Assembly: GCF_945859685.1 (NCBI RefSeq)
Contig: NC_079147.1
Coordinates: 89,768,315 to 89,832,314 of the forward strand
Direction of reading: 5' to 3'
DNA length: 64,000 nucleotides
DNA from: Eupeodes corollae
Lineage: Eukaryota > Arthropoda > Insecta > Diptera > Syrphidae
Positions 10,989 through 21,300 of the stretch are shown here, piece after piece. Position numbers and translations under genes: made by a program. The first letter of the stretch is position 1. Every line of letters begins with the position of its first letter. The notes below the pieces were generated by a model, which ran no database searches, had not been told where the DNA came from, and saw only the letters and a program-made list of their open reading frames with translations.

Positions 10989-12078
10989 TAGTATTAAGTA
11001 TTTATTCCTTTATATAGGCGAAGGCAAGTAAAATATGTGTTAAACAACCTTATTCGTAAAGAATAATATTTTAAAATTATATATACAAAAGTACCAAGAT
11101 ATTAATCCCTGATAGACACTTTAAAATAGATTGTTGATTAAACAATTCATATTCGTTAATCCGATGCAGTGGCGCATAGCATAGTTACAATAGTTATAGT
11201 TATAAAAATACATAAATATGTACCAAATGCATTAATTTGGATAAAAGATAGGAATGTTATTAAAATTTTGTCAAAATAATTTACTTTGAATAAAGTTAAA
11301 ATAATTAAAAAAAATATTTTAAGATTCAAAATTTTACCCAAAAATAAATTTGCCTTCAAAAATTTAAATTCCATTTTATTAATAAAAAACCCTTGATTTC
11401 AAATTTTTTTTTTATATAAAATTTTTCAATTTCGTTCTAAAAATATTTTTAGTATGCAGTAACATTATAATATAACGCTATACATTTGAATTTCGTAAAA
11501 AACTGTTGACCCGTTTTTAAGATATCGAATTTTGAAAAAAAAATTCAATATTTTTTTAGAAATCCAAACAATAAAAAATTACAATTCTGATAATCAAATA
11601 TTATTAAAGCAATAAAAGAGCTTATTCAGAATATAAATATTGAAATCAGTTCATAAGTTGCTGAGAAGATTAAAAAACAAAATTAACGGTTCTATGAGCG
11701 GTACCATTCCTAAACAAAACAAAAATATGATTTTCTTATTAAAAGAAGCCAAGTTCAAAAATAAAATTTTAGAGAAAAATAAAAAAAAAATCTATCGGTT
11801 TGTTTTTGAGAAAATTCGAATTTTCGTTTTTTGACCCAAAAAATGTATGGGGGCCACTGTTAGTTTTGATCTTAAAAAAAATGAAAAAAACGCCTAACGC
11901 GAATCTGCTTAAAACCTTAACTTCCAAGTTTGAACCCATTCGACCCAATAGTTTTGGCTGTAGGAGCGTCGACTTGTCTACCATCGTAATATCATGTTTG
12001 ATTAAAATCTCTAGTTCGAAATTTTGCACGAATGCAAAACTTGCCATATAGTTCCTATATGTCGCAAGTAAAAAATTA
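10989..12078 (+). repeat. Dispersed repeat R, copy R1
   Basis: About 1.09 kb that aligns end to end with 56785-57897 in the same orientation. It starts near TATATAGGCGAAGG and ends at CCTATATGTCGCAAGTAAAA. Recognisable internal blocks are AAATGCATTAATTTGGAT (about 11225), AACGCCTAACGCGAATCTGC (about 11890) and ATCGTAATATCATGTTTGAT (about 11983). R1 lacks about 50 bases that R2 has after TAGGAGCG. No coding capacity and no terminal repeats were found, so the class is unknown; the ends are defined only by where similarity stops. Confidence 0.75.
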
Positions 12079-12111
12079 TTCATACTATCCTGAGGGTCAT
12101 AAGTTAAGGCA

Positions 12112-12670
12112 CGGTGTTCTTAGCTGAGCTCCATCAACAAGCAAATGACGATCGGGAGTTTATCGGGGTCAAGCCCTTAACTACGGTGAAGTCCAGACGA
12201 GGGGGCTACCATTGTTATTCGTCACATAATCGGCCAAAGCAGACAAGTCCCAAAGTCGTTCGAAAAATACCTTTTCTAACACATCAGGCGATGTTACTGT
12301 GATACCTAAAACCACCGCTAGAACACCAGATCAGGCATCTGACCAGTCAACGACAACAACACGCTAAAGTGAAAAGACATAACTCTGTTGAGCGGCGCGC
12401 TTTGCGGAAGAAGATGGTGGAGAAAGGTAATGAAGTGATAACCACAGAAAGTGAGTTCACAGGTAGGAAGGTAGAGAGGAGCTCTACTACTGGTCTAGAG
12501 CCGTCTATAAATAAACCTTTGCACGCTCTTTAAGCAGACAGGCAGCCATCAGCCAGTTTGAGGAGAGATTAAAGAAACTAAAAGAGGAAATTGAGCACCT
12601 GCTCTGCTAACTGAAGATGAAACAAGAAGCTCAAAAAAGAAGAACCTAATTATAAGAAGTGTTTAAGTTG
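12112..12670 (+). pseudogene. Gag-only LINE element G1, scrambled partial copy
   Basis: Fragment of the ORF1 (gag-like) gene that recurs across 12-23 kb. It starts in the middle of ORF1 (AELHQQANDDREFIGVKPL, 12121-12177) and then jumps near 12250 to the 5' part, where an NTSGDVTV-like segment (about 12280-12300) and KMVEKG-EV-TTESEF (about 12410-12460) can be read, followed by the region around KKLKEEIEHL. The reversed order of C-terminal and N-terminal parts shows a junction between two copies or a rearrangement. ORF1 proteins of Jockey-type LINEs bind their RNA; this piece is not translatable as a whole. Confidence 0.65.
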
Positions 12671-12914
12671 TTTAAGTAAAAAGATATTAAAATTATTTTT
12701 TTTTTAATTTTCTATCGAATGAATAAAATTGAATTAAATTAAATTAGCTAAGGGTCGAAAGGGATTAGTATTAATTATTATAGTTTAACTTAGAGTGTCC
12801 GTATGTTACCAGCAAGTTAGTTGCAAGTTATGGTTAATTAGTCTAATATTACGAATTTTTGTCTAGTTTTAAAACAGTTTTTAAGAATGAATAAATAAAA
12901 ATTATCACAAAAAA
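12671..12914. other. AT-rich spacer between gag copies G1 and G2
   Basis: Non-coding AT-rich stretch, probably 3' or 5' untranslated sequence of a gag element; nothing else recognised. Confidence 0.35.
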
Positions 12915-13691
12915 AGGGGTGTCCGAAGACAAGTCCAGATGGAGGGGGAAAATATTTTTACTTTTTTCCATAATCGTGAAAAAGTAGATTTTATTGATTG
13001 GGAAGAAAAGCAAATGGAGAAGGATAGAAAAGCAAGGGTATCGAAAGATACCTCTGCCAACACATCATCATCATAAGGCAAACAACCTCAGGTCAGGCAT
13101 CTGACCAGTCAACGGCTCGGAAATACAAAACAAAGCCCAAATAAGGTTAAAAGAACCAATTCGGCTAAGCTGCAGGCGAACAAAAATGGTGGAGAAGGGT
13201 AAGAAAGGAATCAACACGGAGAGTGAAATCTCAGACTACGCTGAGTCTGAGAAAACAGAATATGTTTCCGAAGGCAGAGAGGGGATCTACAGGTCTCCGA
13301 ATAGGTATTTAATCCTGTCGGAGCCGAGGAGGATGACCTCCAAGAGGAAACAGAACTGGTACAGGCCCTGCAAGCCAAACACGCAGCCATCAGCCAGTTC
13401 GAGCAAAAACCTCAATAAGCTCAAAGAGGTAATAGAGCCCTCCCTCAAAACACTAAAGCTGAAACAAGAGGCGCACCGACAACAAGAGACAGCTCAACGG
13501 CAACTGCAACAAAAACAACAGCCACACCAGAAAAAATCACAGAAGAAACGGGAAAAATACCACCAATAAGGGCCCTAAAGTTGACTTCCAGGACATAAAA
13601 CAGGCAACTAAGGGCAATTTTGTAATAAATATTTTGAACGAAAAAGAAAAGCGGTATTCCGTACAGTGCTTCTCACTGGCCGAATACAATT
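12915..13691 (+). pseudogene. Gag-only LINE element G2, N-terminal half of ORF1, split by a piggyBac
   Basis: The 5' part of the gag-like ORF1. A 127-codon stretch (13186-13569) begins MVEKGKKGINTESE and includes SDYAESEKTEYVSEG, SPNRYLILSEP and a long Lys/Gln-rich tract (QETAQRQLQQKQQPHQKK), the low-complexity hinge seen in every copy. A frame change then leads to ILNEKEKRYSVQCFSLAEYN (about 13630-13688), where the piggyBac remnant starts. The sequence resumes at 14804 with KE-LKQATAEFF-type wording, so 12915-13691 and 14804-15125 were one copy before the insertion. Confidence 0.75.
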
Positions 13692-14456
13692 TACTGGAGC
13701 CCAAGGACATGTACAGTTGGTAACCGATTTGCCAAAGATTAGTACATCCAGTGACGTTGTTGTTCGACTGGCGAGAACTATTCCCGACGGATTCAACTAC
13801 AAATTATTCTTTGACAACTGGTACACGTCCTTATCGCTGTTGACTTATCTTGCAAAGAAAGCGATTTTACCGCTAGGAACAATAAAAGCCAATCGGATTC
13901 CGGGATATAAAGTTCCTACCGAAAAGGAATTGAAAAAAAAGGAAGACGTGCAACTGTGGAAAAAGTGGTGACAGTTGATAACCTGGATATTTCTGTAGTA
14001 ACATGTTTTGACAACAGAATTGTGAACCTTGCTTCGACATATGTCGGCAGCAAACCGTCTTCTGAAGTCCAACGCTTCAACAAAAAAGAAAAGAGCTACC
14101 AAACTGTATCATGTCCAAAGGCTGTCATGGCATATAATCGGCATATGGGTGGAGTTGATCTGTTGGATGCTCTTCCTGGCTACTATAGAATACAAAATAG
14201 ATCAAACAAATTTTACCACAGAATATTCTTTCACATGATCGACATGACAGCCGTGAATGCGTGGCTATTGTACAGACGAACGCTTGATATTTCTGAGGCG
14301 TGGCTGCCACTAGCAGATGTTAAGTGCGCGGTAGCCGAAGATTTATACCATGCCAGCAAACCAAGTACTACAAACAAACGTGGGCGACCCTCTTATGTCA
14401 TGGAGAATAATCTACAATTGAAGAAATTGAAGGGACCTGTTGCCATAATGCCATAG
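13692..14456 (+). pseudogene. piggyBac transposase C-terminal half with a frameshift
   Basis: Codes for the second half of a DDE transposase of the piggyBac family (cut-and-paste at TTAA). Visible pieces are GAQGHVQLVTDLPKIS, the second catalytic Asp in KLFFDNWYTSL (about 13803-13830), a GTIKANRIPG-type strand, then after a frameshift VVTCFDNRIV and the third catalytic Asp in MGGVDLLDALPGYYRI (about 14145-14192), and a C-terminal tail. The frameshift falls in a run of eight A near 13934-13942: the first frame runs into a stop at 13969-13971, while the second opens as KK-GRRATVEKVV. One A lost or gained in that run explains it. No C-terminal cysteine-rich domain was seen. Confidence 0.88.
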
Positions 14457-14633
14457 CAGGACGTTATCGATTAGGTCAATTAGATCACCTTCCTGTTTGG
14501 ACCACAAGATAGCGGTGTAAGGTTCGAGACTGCCCTGGAAGATCTTATGTGGAGTGCCAAAAATGCTAAGTAAATCTTTGTTTGAATGAGAAAAGAAACT
14601 GTTTCGCGATATTCCATACTACATAATTTTTTG

Positions 14634-14639
14634 AATAAA
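14634..14639 (+). terminator. Candidate polyadenylation signal of PB1
   Basis: AATAAA about 180 bases after the transposase stop and inside the element, in AT-rich 3' sequence. Confidence 0.4.
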
Positions 14640-14803
14640 TAGTTGATTTAATTTATTGAAAAATGTTTTGTTTCATTTCTGCTCAATGTGAGATATATGA
14701 TCCAAACCGGAAATCTAAATTCCTGAAACACGTGTTTTTCAATTATAATTAACTATAACATATATTTTTTTCATGAAGAAAAAAAAAATCATGCAGTAAG
14801 GGG

Positions 14804-15125
14804 TTAAAGGAGTGCTCAAACAGGCCACCGCTGAGTTCTTCCTTGTGAAGGGCATAAGTTCCTGCACGGAACCGGAGATGCTTTAGCTGAGCTCCGTGAA
14901 AAAGCCACTCACGATCTCAATTTTATCGGGGTCAAGCCTTTCACAACGGTGAAGTTCAGACGAGGGGTTTATAGGCTGGCAATGTTCCTCGTTACATTAT
15001 CGCCTAAATCTGTTTTGGTATTGTGAAGAAAATCAAATCCCTCGACAATCAAGCTGTACACTGGGACACATTACAGGGCTGCAAAGTCAGAAAAAGGAGT
15101 AAGTCCAAAGGTGAGATCATCTCTA
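14804..15125 (+). pseudogene. Gag element G2, continuation after PB1
   Basis: After the TTAA the gag sequence resumes: EVLKQATAEFF-like, then GISSCTEPEML ... AELREKATHDLNFIGVKPF (about 14851-14940) and FRRGVYRLAMFLVTLSPK. The same block is found in G5 and G6 (21640-21790, 22150-22310). It is interrupted by frameshifts and stops. It ends where unrelated sequence with a tRNA-like motif begins. Confidence 0.7.
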
Positions 15126-15204
15126 CTCTTTGTTGACTAGCCTGGCGCAATTTATACCATAATGCGGGCGCTGTTAGCAAGTGGCCACTGTTTCATGTAA
15201 CTCA

Positions 15205-15270
15205 TAGGTAGCCCAGTGGAGGTGGCGTCTGTAGACAGATCCATGGGCTGTGGGTTCGAGTCCCAGAAAA
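15205..15270 (+). repeat. tRNA-like segment with A and B boxes
   Basis: TAGCCCAGTGG at 15209-15219 fits the RNA polymerase III A box and GGTTCGAGTCC at 15253-15263 fits the B box. Their spacing (44 bases start to start) is normal for a tRNA. A T-arm TGGG/CCCA can pair around the B box. No acceptor stem is evident, so this is a tRNA pseudogene or a SINE head rather than a functional tRNA. It lies directly upstream of the 5' end of gag copy G3. Confidence 0.5.
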
Positions 15271-15280
15271 AGAACACTCA

Positions 15281-16556
15281 TTCTTCTATCTTTCATAACC
15301 GAGGAATTGCCAAATTTATCAATTGGGAAAATAGGCAGATGGAGAAGGAGAAAAGAGCAGGGGTACCGAAAGGTACCTCTGCCAATACATCGGGCGATGT
15401 TGCGGTGATGCCACAAGCAGGAACAACTAAAAAAAGAGGAAGCTGAAGAAGCATAGCCCAAACATAGTGGAGAGAGCCAACTCCGCTAACCGGTGTGATA
15501 TGCGGAAAGAAATGGAGTGGGGTAGAGGAGGAATTACCATATAGAGTGAATTCTCAGACTTCGCCGAGTCTGAGAAAACCGAGTATGTGTCCAAAGGTGG
15601 AGAGGGGCTCTTCAGGTCTCCGAATAGGGATTTAATCCTATCGGAGCCAGAGCCAGTCCCGTCGACAAGGAAGGCTCTGGAGGATGAGACAAAACTTGTA
15701 AAGGCCCTGCAAGGCAAACAAGCAACAATCAGCTAATTCGAGGAACACCTCAGAAAGCTCAAAGAGGAAATAAAACCCGTCCTCAGTCAGCTAAAGAAAG
15801 AACCGCGCCGGCAACAAGAGGTAGATCAACCAATTATGGCCTACCGGGTTGACCTGCAGGACTTGAAACAGGTGTGTAAGTAGGACACTAAGGAAAATTT
15901 TGTAATAAACATTTTAATTGAAAATAAAAAGCAGGTGCAGTGCTTCTCACTGGCCGAACACAATGTACAAAGAAGTGCTAAAGCAGGCAGGCCACTGCTG
16001 AGTTCTTCAGCTACACGCCTAAAAGCGAGGAATTTAAGACTTTCCTTCTGAAGGGCATAAGTTCCTGCACGGAACCGGAGGAGCTCTTATTAAAAAGGCA
16101 CAATGACATTTTACAATGTACGAAGTGCCAGAGGTTTGGCCATGCCAAAGCCAACTGCAATATGCAGTTGCGCTGTGTCAGGAGCTCAGAAACCCACAAC
16201 GAAAGAGAATGCAAGCTGGGGAATGAGCGGGTTGAGGATTTGACCCTGCTCAAGTGGGCAATGAGCTTGTTGATGATTTGACCCAGCTCAAGTGTGTCCT
16301 TTGTGGGAACCAAGGGCACCCGGCTAACTATAGGGGTGGCCCTAAGGTCCAACAAATGAAGCAAAAACAGGCCAGTCAAAAAGCCGAAGGAAGTCGAACA
16401 GTTCGACAGGCTCCAACACAGAAATTTGTGGATCCCAAATTTTCCTACGCCAAAATGGGAGCCTCTTTATTTGACTGAAAATTCTTTTGCAGTCAGATAA
16501 ATGATAAATGCAAGACGAAATTGTTAATGATCAGAAGCGTCTCTTTCCTGACAATA
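15281..16556 (+). pseudogene. Gag element G3, nearly full ORF1 with zinc knuckles
   Basis: The longest ORF1 copy. In order: NRGIAKFINWENRQMEKEKR (about 15297-15350), VPKGTSANTSGDVAVMPQ (15364-15415), SEFSDFAESEKTEYV (about 15549-15595), FRSPNRDLILSEPEP (about 15610-15655), QCFSLAEHN (15938-15964), then zinc knuckles near 16113-16340. These are CTKCQRFGHAKANC (intact), CVRSSETHNEREC (second Cys changed to Ser) and CVLCGNQGHPANYRGG (last Cys changed to Gly). Three CCHC knuckles followed by PKFSYAKM are typical of Jockey-type ORF1 nucleic-acid-binding proteins. A direct 35-base duplication (about 16218-16292) interrupts the knuckle region. No RT follows. The element is split at 16557 by piggyBac PB2 and its 3' sequence resumes at 19690. 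Confidence 0.78.
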
Positions 16557-16570
16557 TTAACCCATTTCCG

Positions 16571-16595
16571 GCTAATGTTGCGAAAACGCGACGTC
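16571..16595 (+). repeat. PB2 subterminal repeat, left copy
   Basis: GCTAATGTTGCGAAAACGC next to the left inverted repeat. The same motif is inverted at 16898-16922 and in direct orientation at 19533-19556. Subterminal repeats of this kind are transposase-binding candidates in piggyBac elements. Confidence 0.7.
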
Positions 16596-16897
16596 TCACG
16601 TTGGGTCTCCAGGGACTTAATTGGTACATTTTTTATAGCGTTTTAAAACTAATATTGGACGTTTATTAAATTATCTAATCGACCTGTTTTTGGATTTAAA
16701 AAAAAAATTGTTTCTGAAGTTTTAATATCTTCAAAATTTGCAATTTTAAAAATTTTTAGGTAATATTTTCAAACTTAAAAAAAAAAAAATTCAAAAAAAA
16801 ACTTTACAAACATATAAACAAAGGTTGAAATTATATTCTAAAATTAAATTGAACCAATTTTTATGGGTAATTTGCCTCGCAGGTGAGATTAAACCTC

Positions 16898-16922
16898 TGC
16901 GTTGCGTTTACGCAACATTAGC
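16898..16922 (-). repeat. PB2 internal inverted copy of the subterminal motif
   Basis: On the minus strand it reads GGCTAATGTTGCGTAAACGC. It forms its own small palindrome around TTGCGTTTACGCAA. It lies about 330 bases inside the left end, before the transposase gene. Confidence 0.65.
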
Positions 16923-17449
16923 CAAATGCAAATAATATTTTTCTTTTGTCCATTTTTGATATCATTAGATAACCAAAATGATTTTTTTTACAATATTAAA
17001 AATTGATGTGTGTGTAAAGCAATCACATACATGTTAGTGCCATAAAAAAATTCATTCACCAAATAGGTAAAACCCTTTGGAAAAACCGTTTAACCCATCC
17101 GCGCGAGATAATTCTTAGAAATGATTATAAAGCAGTAAAAATTGATTCCTTTTTTTCAAGACATAGTGTGCATTTTTATCTAAAAAAAATCATTCAACAA
17201 TTCCAGGTATATTTATTGGAAAACCCTTTTCCCATTTCCTTAGATTTAGCACACTTTTTGTATTTACATTATAACCAGGTATAAAAAACGGGCTGCATAT
17301 TAAAAAATCTATAATGTTGAAAATAAATATTTCGGGTATATAAGTACGTGTGACTCGTTCTAAATTTCACTTATTACGTAAAAATCGTCAGTTGTGCAAA
17401 CAAGTGTTTTTATAAAAATATCTGTGTTTTAAAGTTTAAAAAAACTATT

Positions 17450-19397
17450 ATGTATCGCCAGAGGTTTTTGTCGGCTAAAGAACTAGAAGATTTGTTAATG
17501 AATCCAAGTTCAGACGAAGATGATGAATTGAACCAGAAAGTAGATAAAGCTATTGAAACAAACGTGATTATTTTGCCTCCAAAAAATGATGCTTTGAGTG
17601 ACCATGAAGAAATTGATGATAACGTCCAATTATTGGAAGACGTGAACATATTGCCAAATGAACTAGCCGGTGAATTAGAGCTGGAATGCATATTAGACGA
17701 TCTACAATGTGAGCCAAATGATTCAGAAAATGCATCAACATCACAAAATATTGCATCAACTTCTAAAAAGGAATCGACGTCTTTTCAATATAAATTACCA
17801 AAGTGGTCAAAGAGCCATCGAGTTGGCTTTTCAAATACTCCAAAAGACGTATCAAGTGAAAAGATTCAAGCGATCTATAACAAAATAGGTAAGTTTAAAA
17901 TAAAAATCACTCAGAACTTCCTAAGTTGAATCCAATCCTTTTTTCTTGTAGGCAGTTTCAATCCTCTTCAAATTTTTGAATTATTTCTTGATAATGAGAT
18001 TATCAATTTCATTGTTGAAAGCACCAATACGTATGCTAATGCGGATAGAAATAATTTAACATTCAAGACAAATTTTAATGAAATCCGTACATTTATTGGA
18101 ATAATGTATTTTTCTGGATTGCATACAGTTCCACAGTTGGATTTATATTGGTCCAATCAACCAGTCTTTCGCTGCAATATAATAAAAGAAGCCATGAGCC
18201 GAGACCGCTTCAAACCTATCAAATCGTTCTTACATGCCTGTGATAACAGTACAATTGATCCTAGCGACAAGTTTGCTAAAGTCACAACTCTAAACAACAT
18301 GCTCAATAAGAATTTTATGCAGTTCGGAGTATTTTCCCATCACCTTTTAATAGACGAACAAATGATACCCTACTATGGACGTCATTCTGCAAAAATATTT
18401 ATAAGAGGGAAGCCAATTCGTTTTGGATACAAATATTGGGACCTGTGTTCTCACGATGGATATTTATATCAATTCATTCCGTATGGTGGTGCAAGTGCTG
18501 ATAATTCCCCTGGATTTGGCTTAGGGGAAAATGTTGTTCTGAGACTTCTTTCTAATATCGATGTTCCAGACCAACACACAGTTACTTTTGACAATTTTTT
18601 CACGTCGCACAAACTGATTTATCGTCTTTCAGAATTGGGTTACTTCGCAACAGGTAATTTTAACTTACCATTTATTTTTACTAAAAAATTAATTTCTTTT
18701 ATACCAATCTATAGGCACTGTTCGTGAAAATAGAACTGGTAAAGCAAAGTTGACAGAACCCAAACAAATGAAGTAACAAAATAGAGGAACTATGGATTTT
18801 GCATTCGACAAGGAAAATGGAATTGCCGCTGTTCGTTGGAACGATAACTCCATTGTAACAGTTCTTTCAAATCATTTGATGGACCAACCAATCACTCAAG
18901 CAAAACGGTTTGATCGAAAAAAAAGGAAACACGTCAACATTCTCATGCCCAATGCAATCCATAAATATAATTCCACGATGGGAGGAGTGGACTTGTTTGA
19001 TAATGCTATCAGCAATTACCGGATACGGATTCGAGGAAAGAAGTGGTACTGGCCACTTTTATCAAATGCATTGGATGCAGCATTGGTAAATGCTTGGAAA
19101 ATTCATGGCATTTGCAAAAAGTTTGCAAAGGAAACACCAATGTCACAACTTGAATTTAGGACATATTTTGTAGACTCCTTACTGCGATCATCAAATATTC
19201 CGCCAACACATCAAAGGGAAGGAAATCCCAACGAAATGGTTCGATTTGATGACACAAAACATACTATAATAAAAATGGAAAAGCGTCTTCGATGTCGAAA
19301 TTGTTCCAGTCAAACAATTTTTTGTTGCAAGAAGTGTAAGATCCCAATTCATCCGAAATGTTTTGATACATACCACACAAGGACCCATTCTTCATAA
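17450..19397 (+). pseudogene. piggyBac transposase, three exons, one nonsense codon
   Basis: DDE transposase of the piggyBac family, 607 codons after splicing. Exons: 17450-17888, 17952-18653, 18715-19397, with introns of 63 and 61 bases that obey GT-AG (GTAAGT...TGTAG and GTAATT...TATAG); both interrupt Gly codons, and family sequence continues across them (KIG-SFNPLQIF, FATG-TVREN). The N-terminus is acidic (SSDEDDELN, LSDHEEIDDN). Catalytic aspartates are all visible: LLIDEQMIPYYG, VTFDNFFTS and MGGVDLFDNAI. The C-terminus has the cysteine-rich zinc domain CRNC ... CCKKC ... HPKCFDTYH. The only lesion seen is TAA at 18774-18776 (KQMK then QNRGTMDF in the same frame), probably from a Lys codon. 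The start has an in-frame ATG shortly after an AT-rich leader. Confidence 0.9.
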
Positions 19398-19465
19398 TAA
19401 TATGTATCATCATGAAGTTTAAAGCACACAACAACTAATAATATTTCCAAAAAAAAAATATTCAG

Positions 19466-19471
19466 AATAAA
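19466..19471 (+). terminator. Candidate polyadenylation signal of PB2
   Basis: AATAAA 69 bases after the transposase stop, inside the element. Confidence 0.55.
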
Positions 19472-19532
19472 GCTTTTACCTAAATTTTAAAACAAAAAAC
19501 TCGAAATTTTTTATTAATTCTGCTACCCCTTT

Positions 19533-19556
19533 CGGCTAATGTTGCGAAAACGCAAC
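19533..19556 (+). repeat. PB2 subterminal repeat, right copy
   Basis: CGGCTAATGTTGCGAAAACG, same orientation as the left copy, about 130 bases inside the right end. Confidence 0.7.
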
Positions 19557-19689
19557 ACGAATTTTCCGGAAAACTAGAAGGTTTTAAACTTTTTTTTCAG
19601 ATTTCACTAAGTTCAGATATAAATAGACAGCATATGAAATTTCAAGCTTCTAGCTCACCTGGAACTAGTAGCCGCCGGAAATGGGTTAA

Positions 19690-20125
19690 GATCATAATTG
19701 GTGTACAATTAGAAATGTCCCAACAGATTATAGCTGAAACACAGAAATACAGAAAGACTAAGACTTTTCTAAAGGGTAAATAAAATTAATTTAATTTTTT
19801 TTTAATAATGTTAATTCAAAGAAATAAATAAAAGCAACTAAAAATATACCAGTGGTTTGTCTCGCAGACAAAATACAAATGAATCATAAATTACTTGGGT
19901 TCCGAGAAATATGTTGAATATTAAAAATAAAATATTAAATATATTTTTTGTTGTTTTTATTTTTATTTTTAATTCTGGAGGAAAAATATTAAAATAAAAA
20001 TAATCTCGTGTCCCCTTTTATACAAATATTATTTTTATGACGCATAAACTAGTATTAAAAATATGGAAAATATTGAAATGTATAAATAAAAGGGGTAACA
20101 TGTGCTACTTCATAAAACTTCCTGA
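19690..20125 (+). mobile_element. Gag element G3, 3' part after PB2
   Basis: Non-coding 3' sequence of gag copy G3. It aligns throughout with 22763-23255 (copy G6): GATCATAATTGG, AGAAATGTCCCAACAGAT, AATAATGTTAATTCAAA, CTCGTGTCCCCTTTTATACAAA and TAAATAAAAGGGGT near the end. The alignment stops near 20125/23255, which gives the element 3' end. There is no RT gene and no homopolymer tail between ORF1 and this end. Confidence 0.7.
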
Positions 20126-20339
20126 CAATCTTTTGTTCTTTTAAACTATTTCACAGCAGAGGTGAATATCGTCGGGAAAAAAGTCCAAATTGTGAAAGAC
20201 TTGTTAATATTAAATGCATTTGTTGCAACATTTTTAAAAGGGAGTGATGTGTTTTTAGTGTATCTGGTTATCCATTTTGCGGCTTCAAAAGTAAACGTAG
20301 TACATAAAATACATAAAATATTTTGTTCATGATATTTCT

Positions 20340-20605
20340 TTTTTAATATAAAGTTTGAAATTATGACTTAATCCTTTTAATAACCACACGCATATTGTTG
20401 CATTCTTTTCGATACTTTTGAGGTAACTTTCGACCACATTTTGACACATATTGGAGTATGTCAGCCATAGCTTGACGAATGTTATTTTTTAAGTGGTCAA
20501 GAGTTAAAGAAAAAAAAGTGGCCTCTCTTTAATAAGTTGAGGTTTTGCAGAACCCCAAATGCGACAATTTTGTTTACTAACAAACCCACCGATTGAGAAA
20601 TGTGT
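20340..20605 (-). pseudogene. Mariner fragment between gag copies
   Basis: On the minus strand the stretch 20530-20590 resembles the plus-strand sequence of M1 near 10000-10050 (GAACCCCAAATGCG-CAATTTTG), encoding CRTPNATILFTNKPTD where M1 has CRIWGSENP. Lower coordinates give a frame with NIRQAMADILQYVSKCGRK, reminiscent of a Tc1/mariner C-terminus, although the central part is missing. It is a short decayed piece. Confidence 0.45.
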
Positions 20606-21300
20606 AATACATCAGGTGACAATAAAGAAGAAGAGGCATACTCCCAACTTGGTCAATCTAGCCAATACTGCTAAGCGAGGAGCCATGAAAGAAAAGCTGC
20701 AGCAAAAAACAAAAGACGTAACGTCGTCAGATACTGAAACCTCAGAGGATATCGGCTCTGAGACCTGAGAGCCCCGATTACGTCTCAGAGTATGAAGAAT
20801 GGCGGTTTACGTCTCCAAAGAATAGAAACAAGATGCTATTGGAGCCAGAACCGTCGGCAAATAAGGCATTAGAGGTGAACGAAATCCTCCAATACGAAAC
20901 CAAACTCATGCAGGCCCTGCTATGAGCTTAAGTAAACTAAAGGAGGAAATGAATCCCCTCCTCAGCCAACTTAATCTTAAGCAAGAAGGGCGCCTACAGC
21001 AAGAAGCAGCGCAATGGCAACAAAAACATCAGCAAGGGAAGCAACAATTCACAGTAGGTGAGCAATTTTAAAAGGAACCACCAGCAACAGCAGGCCTTAG
21101 TGTTGAGGACCCAACATCCAAACAACGGTTACAGGATAAAAAATAACTTGTAAGTCGGCCACTAATGAAATTAATATAATAAATGAAATACAAAAGCGGC
21201 ATTTGGTGCAGTGCTTGTCACTGGCTGAATGCAATTTAGTTAAAGGGTTACTTAAAGAGGCCACAGGTGAATTCTTCAGTTTTACGCCTCAAAGTGAAGG
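20606..21300 (+). pseudogene. Gag element G4, N-terminal half of ORF1
   Basis: Recognisable blocks in the usual order: HTPNLVNLANTAKRGAMKEKL (20637-20700), SSDTETSEDIGSE (20727-20766), YVSEYEEWRFTSPKNRNKMLLEPEPS (frameshifted, about 20780-20860), the Gln-rich hinge (about 20990-21060), and QCLSLAECNLVKGLLKEATGEFFSF (about 21210-21290). The wording differs from G2 and G3 by many substitutions, so this is a more diverged copy. It ends abruptly and G5 starts. Confidence 0.65.

Larger units (their letters stand above)
13692..14803 (+). mobile_element. piggyBac element PB1, 5'-truncated
   Basis: Remnant of a piggyBac transposon inserted in gag element G2. The right end is intact: CAGTAAGGGG up to 14803 followed by TTAA (14804-14807), the obligatory piggyBac target. 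The gag sequence that follows matches the other gag copies, where the same place reads TTTAGTTAA. The left end is missing: gag sequence passes straight into the transposase core near 13692, so the 5' terminus and the first half of the gene are deleted. Confidence 0.85.
16561..19685 (+). mobile_element. Complete piggyBac element PB2 with TTAA duplication
   Basis: A 3125-base piggyBac transposon. It has TTAA on both sides (16557-16560 and 19686-19689) and 12-base terminal inverted repeats CCCATTTCCGGC (16561-16572 and 19674-19685). It sits inside gag copy G3: the sequence before (GTCTCTTTCCTGACAAT) and after (GATCATAATTGG) joins into the same sequence that is uninterrupted in copy G6 at about 22739-22772, so an empty paralogous site is in the window. 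Both ends, one gene and one poly(A) signal are present, with a single stop codon in the gene. Confidence 0.93.

Noticed and set aside
15205..15270. Functional tRNA gene
   Set aside because: A and B boxes are present but no acceptor stem can be drawn, so only a tRNA-like call was made.
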